DNA of 39,480 bases from Bacillota bacterium (GCA_030691505.1 JAUYEG010000038.1:1-39480); one strand, 5' to 3'. Positions 7,216 through 15,895 are shown, counted from the first letter of the stretch. The notes: a model not told the origin generated them from the sequence alone. Numbers and translations: made by a program.

Positions 7216-8706
7216 CTAGCCCGTCATCGCCGCCGCCGCCACCAGCACCGGCGCCTTCCTGGCCCTGGTGGCCTGCTCAAAGGCGTACGCCAGCCGGATC
7301 AGCACCGGCTCCGCAAAGGCCCCGGCCGTGAACGTCACCCCGACTGGCTGGCCTTCCTCCGTGTACCCCCCCGGGACGGTGACCGACGGGTAGCCGGGGC
7401 GGGCTGCGATGCCAGCACCCCAGTTGCCCGGCACCACCAGAGCGTCCAGCCGGTGTTCCTTGATCGCAGCATCGATGCCCAAGGCCCGGCACAGGTAGAT
7501 GCCCCTCGTCAGCCCCTGCACGTACTCCGGCTCCGTCAACGTGCCGCTCGTCGCCTCGGCCTGCTTGAGCAGGGTCTGGCCGTAGCGCAGCATAGTCGCG
7601 GCATCGCGGGTGTTGTATTCGATGAGTTCCTTCAGCGTGTGCACAGGCACCTCGGGCCGGAGCCGCCCCAGATAGGCGTTGAGCGCAGGCTTGAACTCAT
7701 GGACCATCGCCACGTTGTCCATTTTCTCGCGCAGGCAGGGCATGTCGACCGGGTCGACCACCTTGGCGCCCTGCTGCCGCAGCACCTCCAGCGCCGCCTC
7801 CATGACCGCGGCGATCCCGGCATCAAGCGTCTTGTACAGCTCGCGCGGGATGCCGACCCTGGCCCCCCGGAGCCCCCCGATGTCCAGAAACTGCGTGTAA
7901 TCCGCATGAAACCGCCCCGCCGCCGCCACCGTGGCCGGATCCCGCTCGTCGACGCCCGCGACCACCCCCAGCAGCACCGCCGCGTCCTCCACCGTCCGCG
8001 CCATCGGCCCAGCGGTGTCCTGCGTGTGCATGATCGGGATGATGCCGGTGCGGCTGACCAGGCCGACCGTGGGCTTGATGCCGACAATCGAGTTGGAGCT
8101 GGCCGGGCTCAAGATGGACCCCGATGTCTCGGTCCCAATCGCCGCCGCCGCGAGATTCGCTGCCACCGCCGACCCTGACCCCGCGCTCGACCCTCCCGGG
8201 CTGAAACGCCCCGGGCCGTACGGGCTCTTCACCTGGCCGCCGCGCGAGCTGTACCCGGCGGGCATGTTGCGGGTCATGAAGTTGGCCCATTCGGTCATGT
8301 TGGTCTTGCCGAGGATGACAGCGCCGGCCTCGCGCAGCCGGCGCGCCACATGCGAATCCTCCGTTGCATACGAGTCCGCCAGCGCGCGCGACCCGCCGCT
8401 GGTGTGCATCTTATCCGCCGTGTCGATGTTGTCCTTGACGAGCACCGGGATGCCGTGCATCGGCCCTCTCGGCCCCCGCTGCGCCCGCTCCGCATCCAGC
8501 GCCGCCGCGATGTGCAGCGCGTCCGGGTTGACCTCCAGCACCGAGTTTAGGGCCATGCCGTTCCGGTCGTACGCCCCGATGCGGTGCATATACCATAGCA
8601 CGAGCTGCCTTGACGAAAGCTCCCCGGCAGCCATCGCCTCCTGAAGCCGCTTGATCGTCGCTTCCTCGAGCCACCTGAGCTCTGGCGCATCCAATATGCC
8701 ATCCAT
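7216..8706 (-). CDS. Amidase (amidase signature family)
   Basis: A 496-residue amidase-signature enzyme related to GatA, which hydrolyses carboxamides using a Ser-cisSer-Lys triad. The triad is visible: Lys in IPVLVKDNIDT, the cis-Ser in FSPGGSSAGSGSAVAANLAA and the nucleophilic Ser in IGTETSGSI. The C-terminal part has the usual PGGYTEEGQPVGVTF motif. No gatB or gatC is nearby and the N-terminus is longer than in GatA, so a stand-alone amidase or peptide amidase is more likely than tRNA amidotransferase; the substrate is unknown. The ATG at 8706 is chosen over 8820 because GGGAGGT lies 8 bases upstream and the extra 38 residues are Arg/Gly-rich filler. The 94-bp repeats lie just past its stop. 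Confidence 0.9.
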   Translation of the reverse strand: MDGILDAPELRWLEEATIKRLQEAMAAGELSSRQLVLWYMHRIGAYDRNGMALNSVLEVNPDALHIAAALDAERAQRGPRGPMHGIPVLVKDNIDTADKMHTSGGSRALADSYATEDSHVARRLREAGAVILGKTNMTEWANFMTRNMPAGYSSRGGQVKSPYGPGRFSPGGSSAGSGSAVAANLAAAAIGTETSGSILSPASSNSIVGIKPTVGLVSRTGIIPIMHTQDTAGPMARTVEDAAVLLGVVAGVDERDPATVAAAGRFHADYTQFLDIGGLRGARVGIPRELYKTLDAGIAAVMEAALEVLRQQGAKVVDPVDMPCLREKMDNVAMVHEFKPALNAYLGRLRPEVPVHTLKELIEYNTRDAATMLRYGQTLLKQAEATSGTLTEPEYVQGLTRGIYLCRALGIDAAIKEHRLDALVVPGNWGAGIAARPGYPSVTVPGGYTEEGQPVGVTFTAGAFAEPVLIRLAYAFEQATRARKAPVLVAAAAMTG

Positions 8707-8947
8707 GCCGCGCAACCTCCCGCCCCTGCCCCGGTCTACCCGCCGGGATCCCGATGCTCCTCGCCAGACGGACCGTCTGGTCCTCCCTATTTTCAAGCCC
8801 GTGGGGGCGGACGCCTCCAATGACCTTGTGCCGCCGGGGGCCGGTTTCGTGGAGCAATATGGGGCAAATTGGTTTCAGCCAACCAGCGCACGGCAATACT
8901 TGTGAAGCAAGGCCCGACTCCGCACTTGTCGCAAGGGGGAACTCCAT

Positions 8948-10081
8948 CTGAGCCACGCCGCCGCCGTCTCGCCCAACGTGGGCGAGTTGCTCAGTTCGCC
9001 ACGGCTGGAACGTGTGGACGAAAGGCTTGCCGCCGTCATCAGCTCGGAGGGGCAGGCGACGCGAGCGATTATGTCCTACCTGGCCGCCACGCGCGGAAAG
9101 CGGCTGCGGCCGTTGCTCGTCTTCCTGTGCGCTGAGGCGTTTTCGCTCGCACGTCCCGCAACTGGTTCCGAAGCAGGGCCCCCCGGCAGATCGGCTCCCG
9201 GCGGTTCCGGCGCAGCCGGGGCAACAGCTGGGGCCGGGGCCGCAGTTACTGCCGGGGCTGGGCCCAGTGGCAGCGAGGGCGCCGGCGACCTCGTGGACCT
9301 CGCCGCAGCGGTCGAGCTGGTCCACCTGGCCTCGCTCCTTCACGACGACCTGGTGGACGGCGCGGCCGAACGCCGCGGGATGCCGACCGTCAACGCCGTC
9401 TGGGGCCCGGCAACGGCCGTGCTGTCCGGGGACTACCTCTTTGCCGCCGCATTCGCGATGCTGGTCGAGCGCCGCCAGTTCCGGGCCCTTGGCATCCTGT
9501 CCCGCGCTCTGAAGGCGATGAGCGAGGCGGAGGTGGAGCAGCTCGCGGCACTTTTCGACACCGAGTCGGATGAGGCGCGCTACTGGCGGTGCGTCCGCGG
9601 CAAGACCGCGAGCCTGTTCGCGGCAGCCTGCGAGGGCGGAGCGGCGGCAGGGGGAGCGGGGCCGGTGCAGAGGGCCCTGGCACGAAGCTTTGGCCTGCAC
9701 CTCGGCAGCGCGTTTCAGGTCGCGGACGACCTGGCCGACGTCGTCGGGGCGACCGAAAAGCTGGGCAAGCCTGTGGGGCAGGATCTATCCCGCGGCCTGA
9801 TCACCCTGCCCCTGATCTTCCTGCTCGCGCGCACCGAGCACGCTGGCCGCCTGCGCCGGATGATCGCCGACCGCTGCATCACCCAGCAGGGGCTCGCGTG
9901 GGTGCGGGATGCCGCAATGACCAGCGGGGCTGCGTGCTACACCCGGGCGGCCGCGGCCCGCTGCATAGACCGTGCCCGCGACTGCCTCAAGGCGATGAAC
10001 AGGTCGGGTTTCTCGCAGGCGCGCGCGATACTCGAACCTCTGGCGGAGTACGTCCTGGCCACCACCCTGGGACCCGCGTAG
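8948..10081 (+). CDS. Polyprenyl diphosphate synthase, possible CTG start
   Basis: A trans-isoprenyl diphosphate synthase of the heptaprenyl/octaprenyl type, chaining isopentenyl units onto an allylic diphosphate. Visible landmarks are GKRLRP near the N-terminus, the first Asp-rich motif HDDLVDGAAERRGMPTVNA, GDYLF, a lysine in RGKTAS, and the second Asp-rich motif FQVADDLADVVG followed by GKPVGQDLSRGLITLPLI. Between GKRLRP and HDDLVD there is an insertion of about 45 residues made almost only of Gly, Ala, Ser and Pro. An in-frame stop at 8903 leaves GTG 8978 (no ribosome site) or CTG 8948 with AAGGGGGA 7 bases upstream; the CTG is preferred. The stop lies 28 bp from that of the convergent terpene cyclase. 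Confidence 0.88.
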   Translation: MSHAAAVSPNVGELLSSPRLERVDERLAAVISSEGQATRAIMSYLAATRGKRLRPLLVFLCAEAFSLARPATGSEAGPPGRSAPGGSGAAGATAGAGAAVTAGAGPSGSEGAGDLVDLAAAVELVHLASLLHDDLVDGAAERRGMPTVNAVWGPATAVLSGDYLFAAAFAMLVERRQFRALGILSRALKAMSEAEVEQLAALFDTESDEARYWRCVRGKTASLFAAACEGGAAAGGAGPVQRALARSFGLHLGSAFQVADDLADVVGATEKLGKPVGQDLSRGLITLPLIFLLARTEHAGRLRRMIADRCITQQGLAWVRDAAMTSGAACYTRAAAARCIDRARDCLKAMNRSGFSQARAILEPLAEYVLATTLGPA

Positions 10082-10109
10082 CGGGCCGACAGCCGCCCGC
10101 GTCCAACCG

Positions 10110-11150
10110 TCAGACCAGCCCCGACCGCCGCAGCCTCAGGCACAGCTTGCGAAGGGCCAGAGCGCGCGGACCGGCTTCGGAGACGAGTTCAGCGGCCAAG
10201 TCGCCCAGGCCCTGCGTCTCCACCTTGGGATCCGACAGATAGACGCCGAGCAAGCCGGCAACCACTGTACGGTGGAATCCGGGCTCCTCAAGCGCAGCCG
10301 CCTCGGCCATCGCCCGCCGCACGAAGAAGCGCAGCCGCAGCCGTCGCTCTTCTTCACCCTGGTAGAAAGCCGTCAGGTTCAAGTCGCCGCCCGCCGAGTC
10401 CTCGTCGCGGTCGATCAGGTAGTCGAGCAGGATGTGCAGGCCGCATATCCAGGGGAAATACGCGCCCAGAATGTTGAGCGGGTCGGATGCTGCCCCATCC
10501 GCCGCCCGGCAATAGGTGGCGAAAACGCCAAGCGTCGAACCCGCTGCCGCCGCGAACTCCGGCCACAGCAGGGTCCCAGTCCCCGCCGCCGGGCCGGCCC
10601 GCTCGGCGAACCAGCGCTCAAGACGCGGCAGACGATCATCCGCTGCGACGTGCTTATGTACCTGCAGGTCGCTGTACAGCCCCGCCAGCCTGCGCCCTTC
10701 GCGCCGCACCGCTGTCGGCACGGCAAGGCGGCGTACCAGGGCGGCGCAGGTTTCGACGAGGTCTTGAAGGTAGCCCCCATCGTCGCGGGCCGGGAACAGG
10801 CGGTAGTAGTCCGCAGCCGCCCTCCCCTCGCCCAGCTCCGCTGGCGGATCGACGGCGTGCAGCATGGCGAGGTGCAGATGCCGCAGGGCGGCCGCGTCGG
10901 TGCAGCCGGCCCTGTCGGAGAGATTGTCCAGGTAGTCGCTGATGGTCTGCAGCGCAACGATGAAGCGCACGGCGTCCCGCCAGCGCCGCCCCGCGAGCAC
11001 CGCCAGCGCGCTGCCTCCCTGGCAGTGGAAACGCTTGTCCGCGATACTCGCCTCGGCCTGCCTCCGCAGCAGCGGATCCGGGCACGCCGCCGCGCGCCGG
11101 GTCCAGTGGCCGAGCTCGGTTTGGACGGCGGGGAGGATCTTGGTCGTCAT
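10110..11150 (-). CDS. ytpB: Tetraprenyl-beta-curcumene synthase family protein (YtpB/DUF2600)
   Basis: A 346-residue all-helical protein matching the DUF2600 family, whose studied member, B. subtilis YtpB, cyclises heptaprenyl (C35) diphosphate to tetraprenyl-beta-curcumene. Typical segments are ADKRFHCQGGSALAVL, an acidic segment TISDYLDNLSDRAG and the later HILLDYLIDRDED, which probably bind magnesium-diphosphate. The YGAYFPWICGLH-type stretch (ILGAYFPWICGLH) is characteristic. The gene faces a long-chain prenyl diphosphate synthase across a 28-bp gap, which supports a C35 substrate. The ribosome site before the ATG at 11150 is weak, but no better start is seen. Family call firm; exact product inferred. 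Confidence 0.88.
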   Translation of the reverse strand: MTTKILPAVQTELGHWTRRAAACPDPLLRRQAEASIADKRFHCQGGSALAVLAGRRWRDAVRFIVALQTISDYLDNLSDRAGCTDAAALRHLHLAMLHAVDPPAELGEGRAAADYYRLFPARDDGGYLQDLVETCAALVRRLAVPTAVRREGRRLAGLYSDLQVHKHVAADDRLPRLERWFAERAGPAAGTGTLLWPEFAAAAGSTLGVFATYCRAADGAASDPLNILGAYFPWICGLHILLDYLIDRDEDSAGGDLNLTAFYQGEEERRLRLRFFVRRAMAEAAALEEPGFHRTVVAGLLGVYLSDPKVETQGLGDLAAELVSEAGPRALALRKLCLRLRRSGLV

Positions 11151-11465
11151 CAGCGCAGCCAGACCGAGACCTGAGGGGCATTTGCCTCTGGCCCTGATCG
11201 GCTTCAGGGTCTTCAGTCCGGATCACCGCCTGTGAGAAACGGGCTTCAACGGCCGGGGGGCGAATACCTGGCTGGCCGCTAGTGTACCCCGGACGGCGCG
11301 GACGGCGCGCATGCGCGTCCGGTGGCGGCCGCGGCAGGCGCGCTGCGCTGGGTCCACGTTCCGGTGGTGCGACTGTCGGCGGGGGTGTTATAGTCTCTCG
11401 GGACCGGCCCGCGCCACCGCGCGCAAACCGGGCTCCGCAGCATTACACCGAAAGGGGAAACCTTT
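11151..11465. other. Divergent promoter region, terpene cyclase / MATE
   Basis: No gene is seen in these 315 bp. The stretch has a run of GC palindromes (GGCGCGCATGCGCGTCC near 11304) and a candidate extended -10 (TGTTATAGT, 11386-11394) that would start the MATE transcript about 65 bases before its ribosome binding site. No riboswitch class is recognised. Confidence 0.45.
11386..11394 (+). promoter_or_regulatory. Candidate extended -10 promoter of the MATE gene
   Basis: TGTTATAGT fits TGn plus a -10 hexamer (TATAGT). The -35 region is not recognisable. The site is correctly placed upstream of the strong ribosome site at 11452-11458. Confidence 0.35.
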
Positions 11466-12872
11466 CTGAGCGCGCTGGACGAAGGTCACGAGGCAGGGCC
11501 GCAGGAAGTACGCCGCCCGGCGCCGGCGCCGGGCGCAGGCGAGGCGCAGCCAGGCCCCTATCGTCAGGTGGCGGCCCTGGCCGTGCCCGCCATCGGCGAG
11601 ATGGTCCTGCACATGGGTGTGTGGGCCGTCGATACCGCAATGGTCGGGCGGCTTGGCGCTGTGCCGCTGTCGGCGGCGGGCCTGGGCGGGCAGCTGTACT
11701 GGACGCTGACATTCGTCTTTGCGCTTGGGACCGGGGCGTTTGCGCTCGTGGCGCGGCACACCGGGGCGGGAGAACCACACCGGGCCCGCGAAGTAACCGC
11801 GACGAGCATCGGGCTGGCGGCGCTGCTCGGCTTGGGGCTGACCGTTACGGTTTGGACGATCGGGCCGGTCGTTTTCCGCATCTCCGGCATCGACCCCGCC
11901 GTGACCGCGAGCGCGCTGGTGTACATGCGGATCACCTCGCTGGCGGCCACGATGTTGAGCATCCACTGGATCGGCAACAGCATAATCAGGGCGACTGGCA
12001 ACACTCGGGTCCCCCTGCTCATAACGTTGCTGGTAAACGGCCTCAACCTTGTCGGCGACTACGCGCTGATCTTCGGGCGGCTGGGTTGCCCGGCGCTCGG
12101 GTTGGCCGGGGCCGCTTGGGCCAGCGCCGCCGCCCAGGCCGTAGGCGGCCTGCTGACGATGGCGTTTTTGGCCTGGGGACCGACGGCGGCACGGCTGCGC
12201 TGGCGTGAGGTATTCCGGTGGCGGGGGGCCCTGGTCAGGCAGCTCGCACGGCTTTCGGCGCCCGCGGGTCTCGAGACGCTGCTCATGGATGGGGCCAGGG
12301 CTCTGAACCTCTTCGTGATCGGCGGGCTGGGCGCCGTCGCGGTGGCGGGGCACCAGGTGACGTCGGTCGCCGAATCGCTGTCGTTCATGCCCGGCTACGG
12401 TTTCGCCACTGCGGCGGGAATCATAGTCGGGCAGCAACTCGGCGCGGGGCGTCCGCGTGAGGCGCGGGACGGTGCGGGCGCGGCCTGGCGGATGGGCGCG
12501 GGGTTCATGACACTCGCCGGCGTGGCTTTCTTGGCGGCGCCAGCGGCGTTGGTCGGTGTCTTTACGAGCGACCCTGAGGTTGTGCGGGCCGCGGCGCGGC
12601 TCATCATGATTGCGGCCGTGGCTCAGCCGTTCATCGGCACGACGGAGATATACACCGGCGCGCTGCGCGGCGCGGGGGACACCCGGTCGCCGCTGCTGAT
12701 CACGGCCATCGGCGCCTGGGGCGTGCGCGTCCCGGTGACGGTCGTGGCCATCAGGGTGCTGGGAATGCCCATCGCGGCCGCCTGGTGGGCGATGGTCACC
12801 GAGTGGGTGGTGCGGTCCGTGCTCGTTACGATGGTCTTCCGGCGCGGGCGGTGGCAGCAGCTCAAGCTGTAG
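11466..12872 (+). CDS. MATE family efflux transporter, possible CTG start
   Basis: A MATE antiporter of about 468 residues. Characteristic strings are ALAVPAIGEMVLHMGVWAVD in helix 1, GNSIIRATGNTRVPLLITLL, EDSLSFMPGYGF-like VAESLSFMPGYGFATAAGI, and GALRGAGDTRSPLLITAIG near the end. The first ordinary start codon in the frame is GTG 11568, which falls at the beginning of helix 1 and has no ribosome site. The frame is closed upstream by TAG at 11391, and between the two only CTG 11466 follows a strong site (AAAGGGGAA, about 7 bases away). It would add 34 Pro/Ala/Glu-rich residues ending in YRQVAAL, a usual N-terminal cytoplasmic segment. The call of CTG is inferred. Confidence 0.9.
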   Translation: MSALDEGHEAGPQEVRRPAPAPGAGEAQPGPYRQVAALAVPAIGEMVLHMGVWAVDTAMVGRLGAVPLSAAGLGGQLYWTLTFVFALGTGAFALVARHTGAGEPHRAREVTATSIGLAALLGLGLTVTVWTIGPVVFRISGIDPAVTASALVYMRITSLAATMLSIHWIGNSIIRATGNTRVPLLITLLVNGLNLVGDYALIFGRLGCPALGLAGAAWASAAAQAVGGLLTMAFLAWGPTAARLRWREVFRWRGALVRQLARLSAPAGLETLLMDGARALNLFVIGGLGAVAVAGHQVTSVAESLSFMPGYGFATAAGIIVGQQLGAGRPREARDGAGAAWRMGAGFMTLAGVAFLAAPAALVGVFTSDPEVVRAAARLIMIAAVAQPFIGTTEIYTGALRGAGDTRSPLLITAIGAWGVRVPVTVVAIRVLGMPIAAAWWAMVTEWVVRSVLVTMVFRRGRWQQLKL

Positions 12873-12932
12873 ATCAAGGCGATTGAAACGATGTGTCAGG
12901 GAGGTCAGGGGGTGGTTGCTACGGAGGTCGTC

Positions 12933-13670
12933 ATGCGCATCCGCCGGTATCGCTCTGACCTGCCCGCGGACCGTGAGGCCATGCGCCGCATCTTCCGGGA
13001 CACGGGGCTCATGGGGGGTCCGGTCACGCGGTACTTCCCTGACGCGGACTTCATGGCGGACGCCATGCTGTCTTACTACCTTCGATTTGAGCGCGACTGG
13101 GCTCTGGTGGCCGAGACGGCCGCTGTGGCTGGCACCGGGGACGACGACGGGTCTCGCAAGGGGGTTGCCGCCCGCGACGGGGCCGGGGCCGGCGCCGTCG
13201 TCGGGTACCTCACCGGCTGCCCGAGTACCGTGGCACGCAACCGCATTTCGCCGCTCTGGCTGTTCCCGAGGGTCGCCGTCAATTTCCTGAGGCGCGGGCT
13301 GCTGTTCACGCGCGCCGGGTTCAACCTGGCGTGGCGCGGCGTGCCCGCCTATCTGGCGGAGTTGCCCGTCAGGGCTGGCCTTCCGCCGCTGGGCGGCTTT
13401 CCTGCCCACCTGCACATGGCCGTGGACCCTGCGTACTATCGCCGCGGCATCGGGCGGCGGCTCCTTGGCGCGGGCCTTGACCGCTTCCGCGAGGCGGGCA
13501 TCCGCGGGGTGCATGTCGAGACATCCAACAAGCACCCCGCCGCGATCGCCCTGTATGCACAGGCCGGTTTCGCCGAAATAGGGCGGCACCGCACCCGGTT
13601 CTTTGACCACATGCTCCCTGCCAGCGAACTCCCCGTTGAGACAGTGCTGATGGCTCGCAAGCTCGAATAG
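12933..13670 (+). CDS. GNAT family N-acetyltransferase
   Basis: A 245-residue acetyltransferase. The acetyl-CoA loop is clear in LHMAVDPAYYRRGIGRRLLG (R/Q-x-x-G-x-G form), followed by the usual VHVETSNKHPAAIALYAQAG and FAEIGRHRT strands. The first half carries MRIRRYRSDLPADREAMRRIF, typical of the start of the fold, then an insertion with basic/aromatic helices (LWLFPRVAVNFLRRGLLF) that may sit on a membrane. The substrate is unknown. The ATG at 12933 follows GGAGG by 5 bases. The gene is 60 bp behind the MATE gene on the same strand and may be co-transcribed. Confidence 0.85.
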   Translation: MRIRRYRSDLPADREAMRRIFRDTGLMGGPVTRYFPDADFMADAMLSYYLRFERDWALVAETAAVAGTGDDDGSRKGVAARDGAGAGAVVGYLTGCPSTVARNRISPLWLFPRVAVNFLRRGLLFTRAGFNLAWRGVPAYLAELPVRAGLPPLGGFPAHLHMAVDPAYYRRGIGRRLLGAGLDRFREAGIRGVHVETSNKHPAAIALYAQAGFAEIGRHRTRFFDHMLPASELPVETVLMARKLE

Positions 13671-13826
13671 CGGCGGGCGGGCGGTGCCCGCCGTCGGCAT
13701 TGCCCAGGAGTCCGGCCGGTGTCCACCTGACGAAAGCCCCGGCGCATTCGTTTGCACCAGACGGACACTGCGGCCCTCCAGGTGTCCGCGTGGCGGAAAC
13801 CGACCTCCCCGCCCGTAGCCCCCGAT

Positions 13827-15077
13827 CTAGTAGTATTCGAGGTGCAGCACCTGCCGCGCCGGGAAGAGCGTATTCGCAAACTCCAGCCCCGGCCCCGGAC
13901 GCCCGCGCACGATGCCCCACTTGAGCATTTCGGCGAGCGGCCGGTAGCCGACGGCCAGCTGGGAGAAACCGTTGATATCCATCTCGAGATCGGCGGGTGC
14001 GCCGCAGGCCGGTTCCCCCGCCTCGTCCTCGCGGCTGACGCGGATGGCGTTGCCGTCGAAACCGACGCGCCACACCCCTTCGTTCCAGGGCGCGAGCTTG
14101 TCCGTGATGTGCAGCCGGCATTCGCCCGGGGCGCAGCTGGCCGTGCCGCGCGTCGTCAGCAGCGCCGCGACATCCACGGCCCTCGCCATGACCTGGGGCG
14201 AGAGCTTGGAGGTTTCAACACGCGGGTTGCCGAGCAGGTCCGGCAACGGGTGATCCATCGGCAGGGTCGCGACGATGTGCCGGATGTTCGAGTCATGGCA
14301 GCTAAGGAAAAAGAGCAGCCCGCGCCAGGCCTCAGGGGTGCGCGCGAAGACCTCACGGATGATGAGGTCGGCCGGGTAGTCTTCGGCGCGGACCATTGTG
14401 ACCACGTAGCCCTGGGCAACCCCGTCCGCATCCTCCCAGACAAAAACGTACCTGCGCCCGCGCTTGACCTTGAGCATCCTCTCCCATGCATCGCTCTCGC
14501 GCACCGCAGCCAGGTTGAGGCCGCGGGTTTCGTCCCGGTAGATCCAGTCCAAGGTGGCGCTGATGGACACAAGGGTCTCGCCCTCGGCGACCTGCAGCAC
14601 ATCCTTTTCCGAGGAGAGCAGGCGCCGCACGGTGCCTGTCCGCCGCCCGTAAGCGGCGAGCTCCTGCGGCGCAAACTTGACCTCCACCCCCCGCGCGGCC
14701 ATTGCCCAGCCGAGGCGCGCGTAGAAACCATACGCGAACGGGTACAGCAACGACAGCACCACGCCCTGCTCGCGCAGTTGCCGCAGGTGCCCGGCGAGCA
14801 TCTCGCGGACCAGGCCCCGCCGCCTGGTCTCGATTGCCGATGCCACCATCCCGATGCCGTTGGCCTTGACCGTACCGCCGTTGAGCTGGACGTCGAAACG
14901 CCAGTCCAGCAGGGCCGCCGCCAGCTGGCCGTCCGCGAAGGCGCCGTACATCGGGCGCGCCGCCGATTCCTGGACGTAGTCGTTCATCCGTGCCAGCGGC
15001 AGGTTGTACGCGTACGCGCCGACATCTCCGTATGCGGCGAGGTCCTCGGGATTCAGTGGTCTCGTTTCAACACGCAA
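13827..15077 (-). CDS. Eis-like GNAT acetyltransferase
   Basis: A 416-residue protein of the Eis type: N-terminal GNAT (RPLNPEDLAAYGDVGAYAYN, then GIGMVASAIETRRRGLVREM as the acetyl-CoA loop, and FAYGFYARLGWAMAARG), a second GNAT-like domain (YVFVWEDADGVAQGYVV), and a C-terminal sterol-carrier-like domain ending in LHLEYY. Eis enzymes acetylate amines, including aminoglycosides and peptides, and use the C-terminal carboxylate as catalytic base; the substrate here is unknown. TTG at 15077 is chosen because CAGGAG lies 8 bases upstream; the longer frame to 15152 runs into repetitive DNA (GACTCCGGAC twice, TGACTCCTCG). Third gene of a likely three-gene operon. Confidence 0.85.
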   Translation of the reverse strand: MRVETRPLNPEDLAAYGDVGAYAYNLPLARMNDYVQESAARPMYGAFADGQLAAALLDWRFDVQLNGGTVKANGIGMVASAIETRRRGLVREMLAGHLRQLREQGVVLSLLYPFAYGFYARLGWAMAARGVEVKFAPQELAAYGRRTGTVRRLLSSEKDVLQVAEGETLVSISATLDWIYRDETRGLNLAAVRESDAWERMLKVKRGRRYVFVWEDADGVAQGYVVTMVRAEDYPADLIIREVFARTPEAWRGLLFFLSCHDSNIRHIVATLPMDHPLPDLLGNPRVETSKLSPQVMARAVDVAALLTTRGTASCAPGECRLHITDKLAPWNEGVWRVGFDGNAIRVSREDEAGEPACGAPADLEMDINGFSQLAVGYRPLAEMLKWGIVRGRPGPGLEFANTLFPARQVLHLEYY

Positions 15078-15141
15078 AGCAATCACTCCTGACTCCGGAC
15101 GCTTGACTCCGGACTCCTCGTGTGACTCCTCGTGGTCGCAA

Positions 15142-15876
15142 CTACTGAGCAATTTCCGTGCCGGGACGGGTAATCAGGCCGAGGTCGCCGTCGACCTCGA
15201 TCTGGTACCCGGTGCGGATGCGCTCCGTCGCGTCGCCGCACCCGGTCACGCAGGGAAGCCCGAACTCCCGCGCGATCACGGCAGCATGACAGAGCATCCC
15301 GCCCTGGTCGGTGACGAGGGCGCGGATGCGCCGGAAGTTCCCCACCCGGTCCGGCGTCGCCATGGGGCACACAAGAATGTCGCCATCGCGCAGCTCGCCG
15401 AGCTCGCCCCCGTCGCGGAGCACTCTGGCGGGCCCGCCTGCCCGGCCCGGCGAGGCCCCGATGCCGCTCACCAGATAGTCGCCGTCGGCGGCGCGGATGT
15501 GCGGAAACGCACGGCGCCGGTCCAAGGCAAGAAGCAGCTCGCGGCTCCACGGCTGCTGGGCCTCGCCCTCGGGGACGTCGCGGCTTAAGCGCAGGTGCAT
15601 GATGTTGACGCAGTGGTCAAACAGCATGATCAGGTCTCCGGCCGGCATCGCCCGCCACTGCTCCTCGAGCAAGCCAAAGAACACCTGCTTGTACACAGGC
15701 ATATACGGGCGAAACACCATCAGCTGCGTCACGGCCGGATCCGTCGCCTCACGGAGCCGGAACTCATTGGCCGCCGTCCGCTGCCTCTGAAAGCGCAGGA
15801 TCGCGCCGTATACATCGTCAAGGAACGGCTTTAGCTCCGCAGCCTCTTTTGCCATGGCCTTGCGCAGTATGTTCAT
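15142..15876 (-). CDS. PEP-utilising enzyme swivelling-domain protein
   Basis: A 244-residue protein. Its C-terminal 110 residues are the phosphohistidine swivelling domain of PEP synthase/PPDK-like enzymes: GIGASPGRAGGPARVL, DGDILVCPMATPD and the active loop TDQGGMLCHAAVIARE with His197, then GLPCVTGCGDAT. The N-terminal 120 residues are helical and not recognised. There is no ATP-grasp or TIM-barrel partner domain in the polypeptide or next door, so it cannot be a full PEP synthase. It may be a regulator or a partner of a distant kinase domain. ATG 15876 follows a GGGGAGGG site. It sits between two Eis-like genes on the same strand (19-bp and 64-bp gaps). Confidence 0.83.
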   Translation of the reverse strand: MNILRKAMAKEAAELKPFLDDVYGAILRFQRQRTAANEFRLREATDPAVTQLMVFRPYMPVYKQVFFGLLEEQWRAMPAGDLIMLFDHCVNIMHLRLSRDVPEGEAQQPWSRELLLALDRRRAFPHIRAADGDYLVSGIGASPGRAGGPARVLRDGGELGELRDGDILVCPMATPDRVGNFRRIRALVTDQGGMLCHAAVIAREFGLPCVTGCGDATERIRTGYQIEVDGDLGLITRPGTEIAQ

Positions 15877-15895
15877 GGATCGCTACCCTCCCCTC

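Noticed and set aside
7216-8706. gatA of the Glu-tRNA(Gln) amidotransferase
   Set aside because: No gatB or gatC is next to it and the N- and C-terminal parts resemble stand-alone amidases more.
11388-13757. A 789-codon open frame on the minus strand
   Set aside because: It is the antisense of the MATE and GNAT genes; its product is a run of Pro, Arg, Gly and His with no domains or start signal. High GC keeps such frames open.
13752-15092. A 446-codon plus-strand frame
   Set aside because: It is the complement of the Eis-like gene, which has clear domains and a ribosome binding site.
15142-15876. PEP synthase (ppsA)
   Set aside because: Only the swivelling domain is encoded; the ATP-grasp and TIM-barrel domains are absent.
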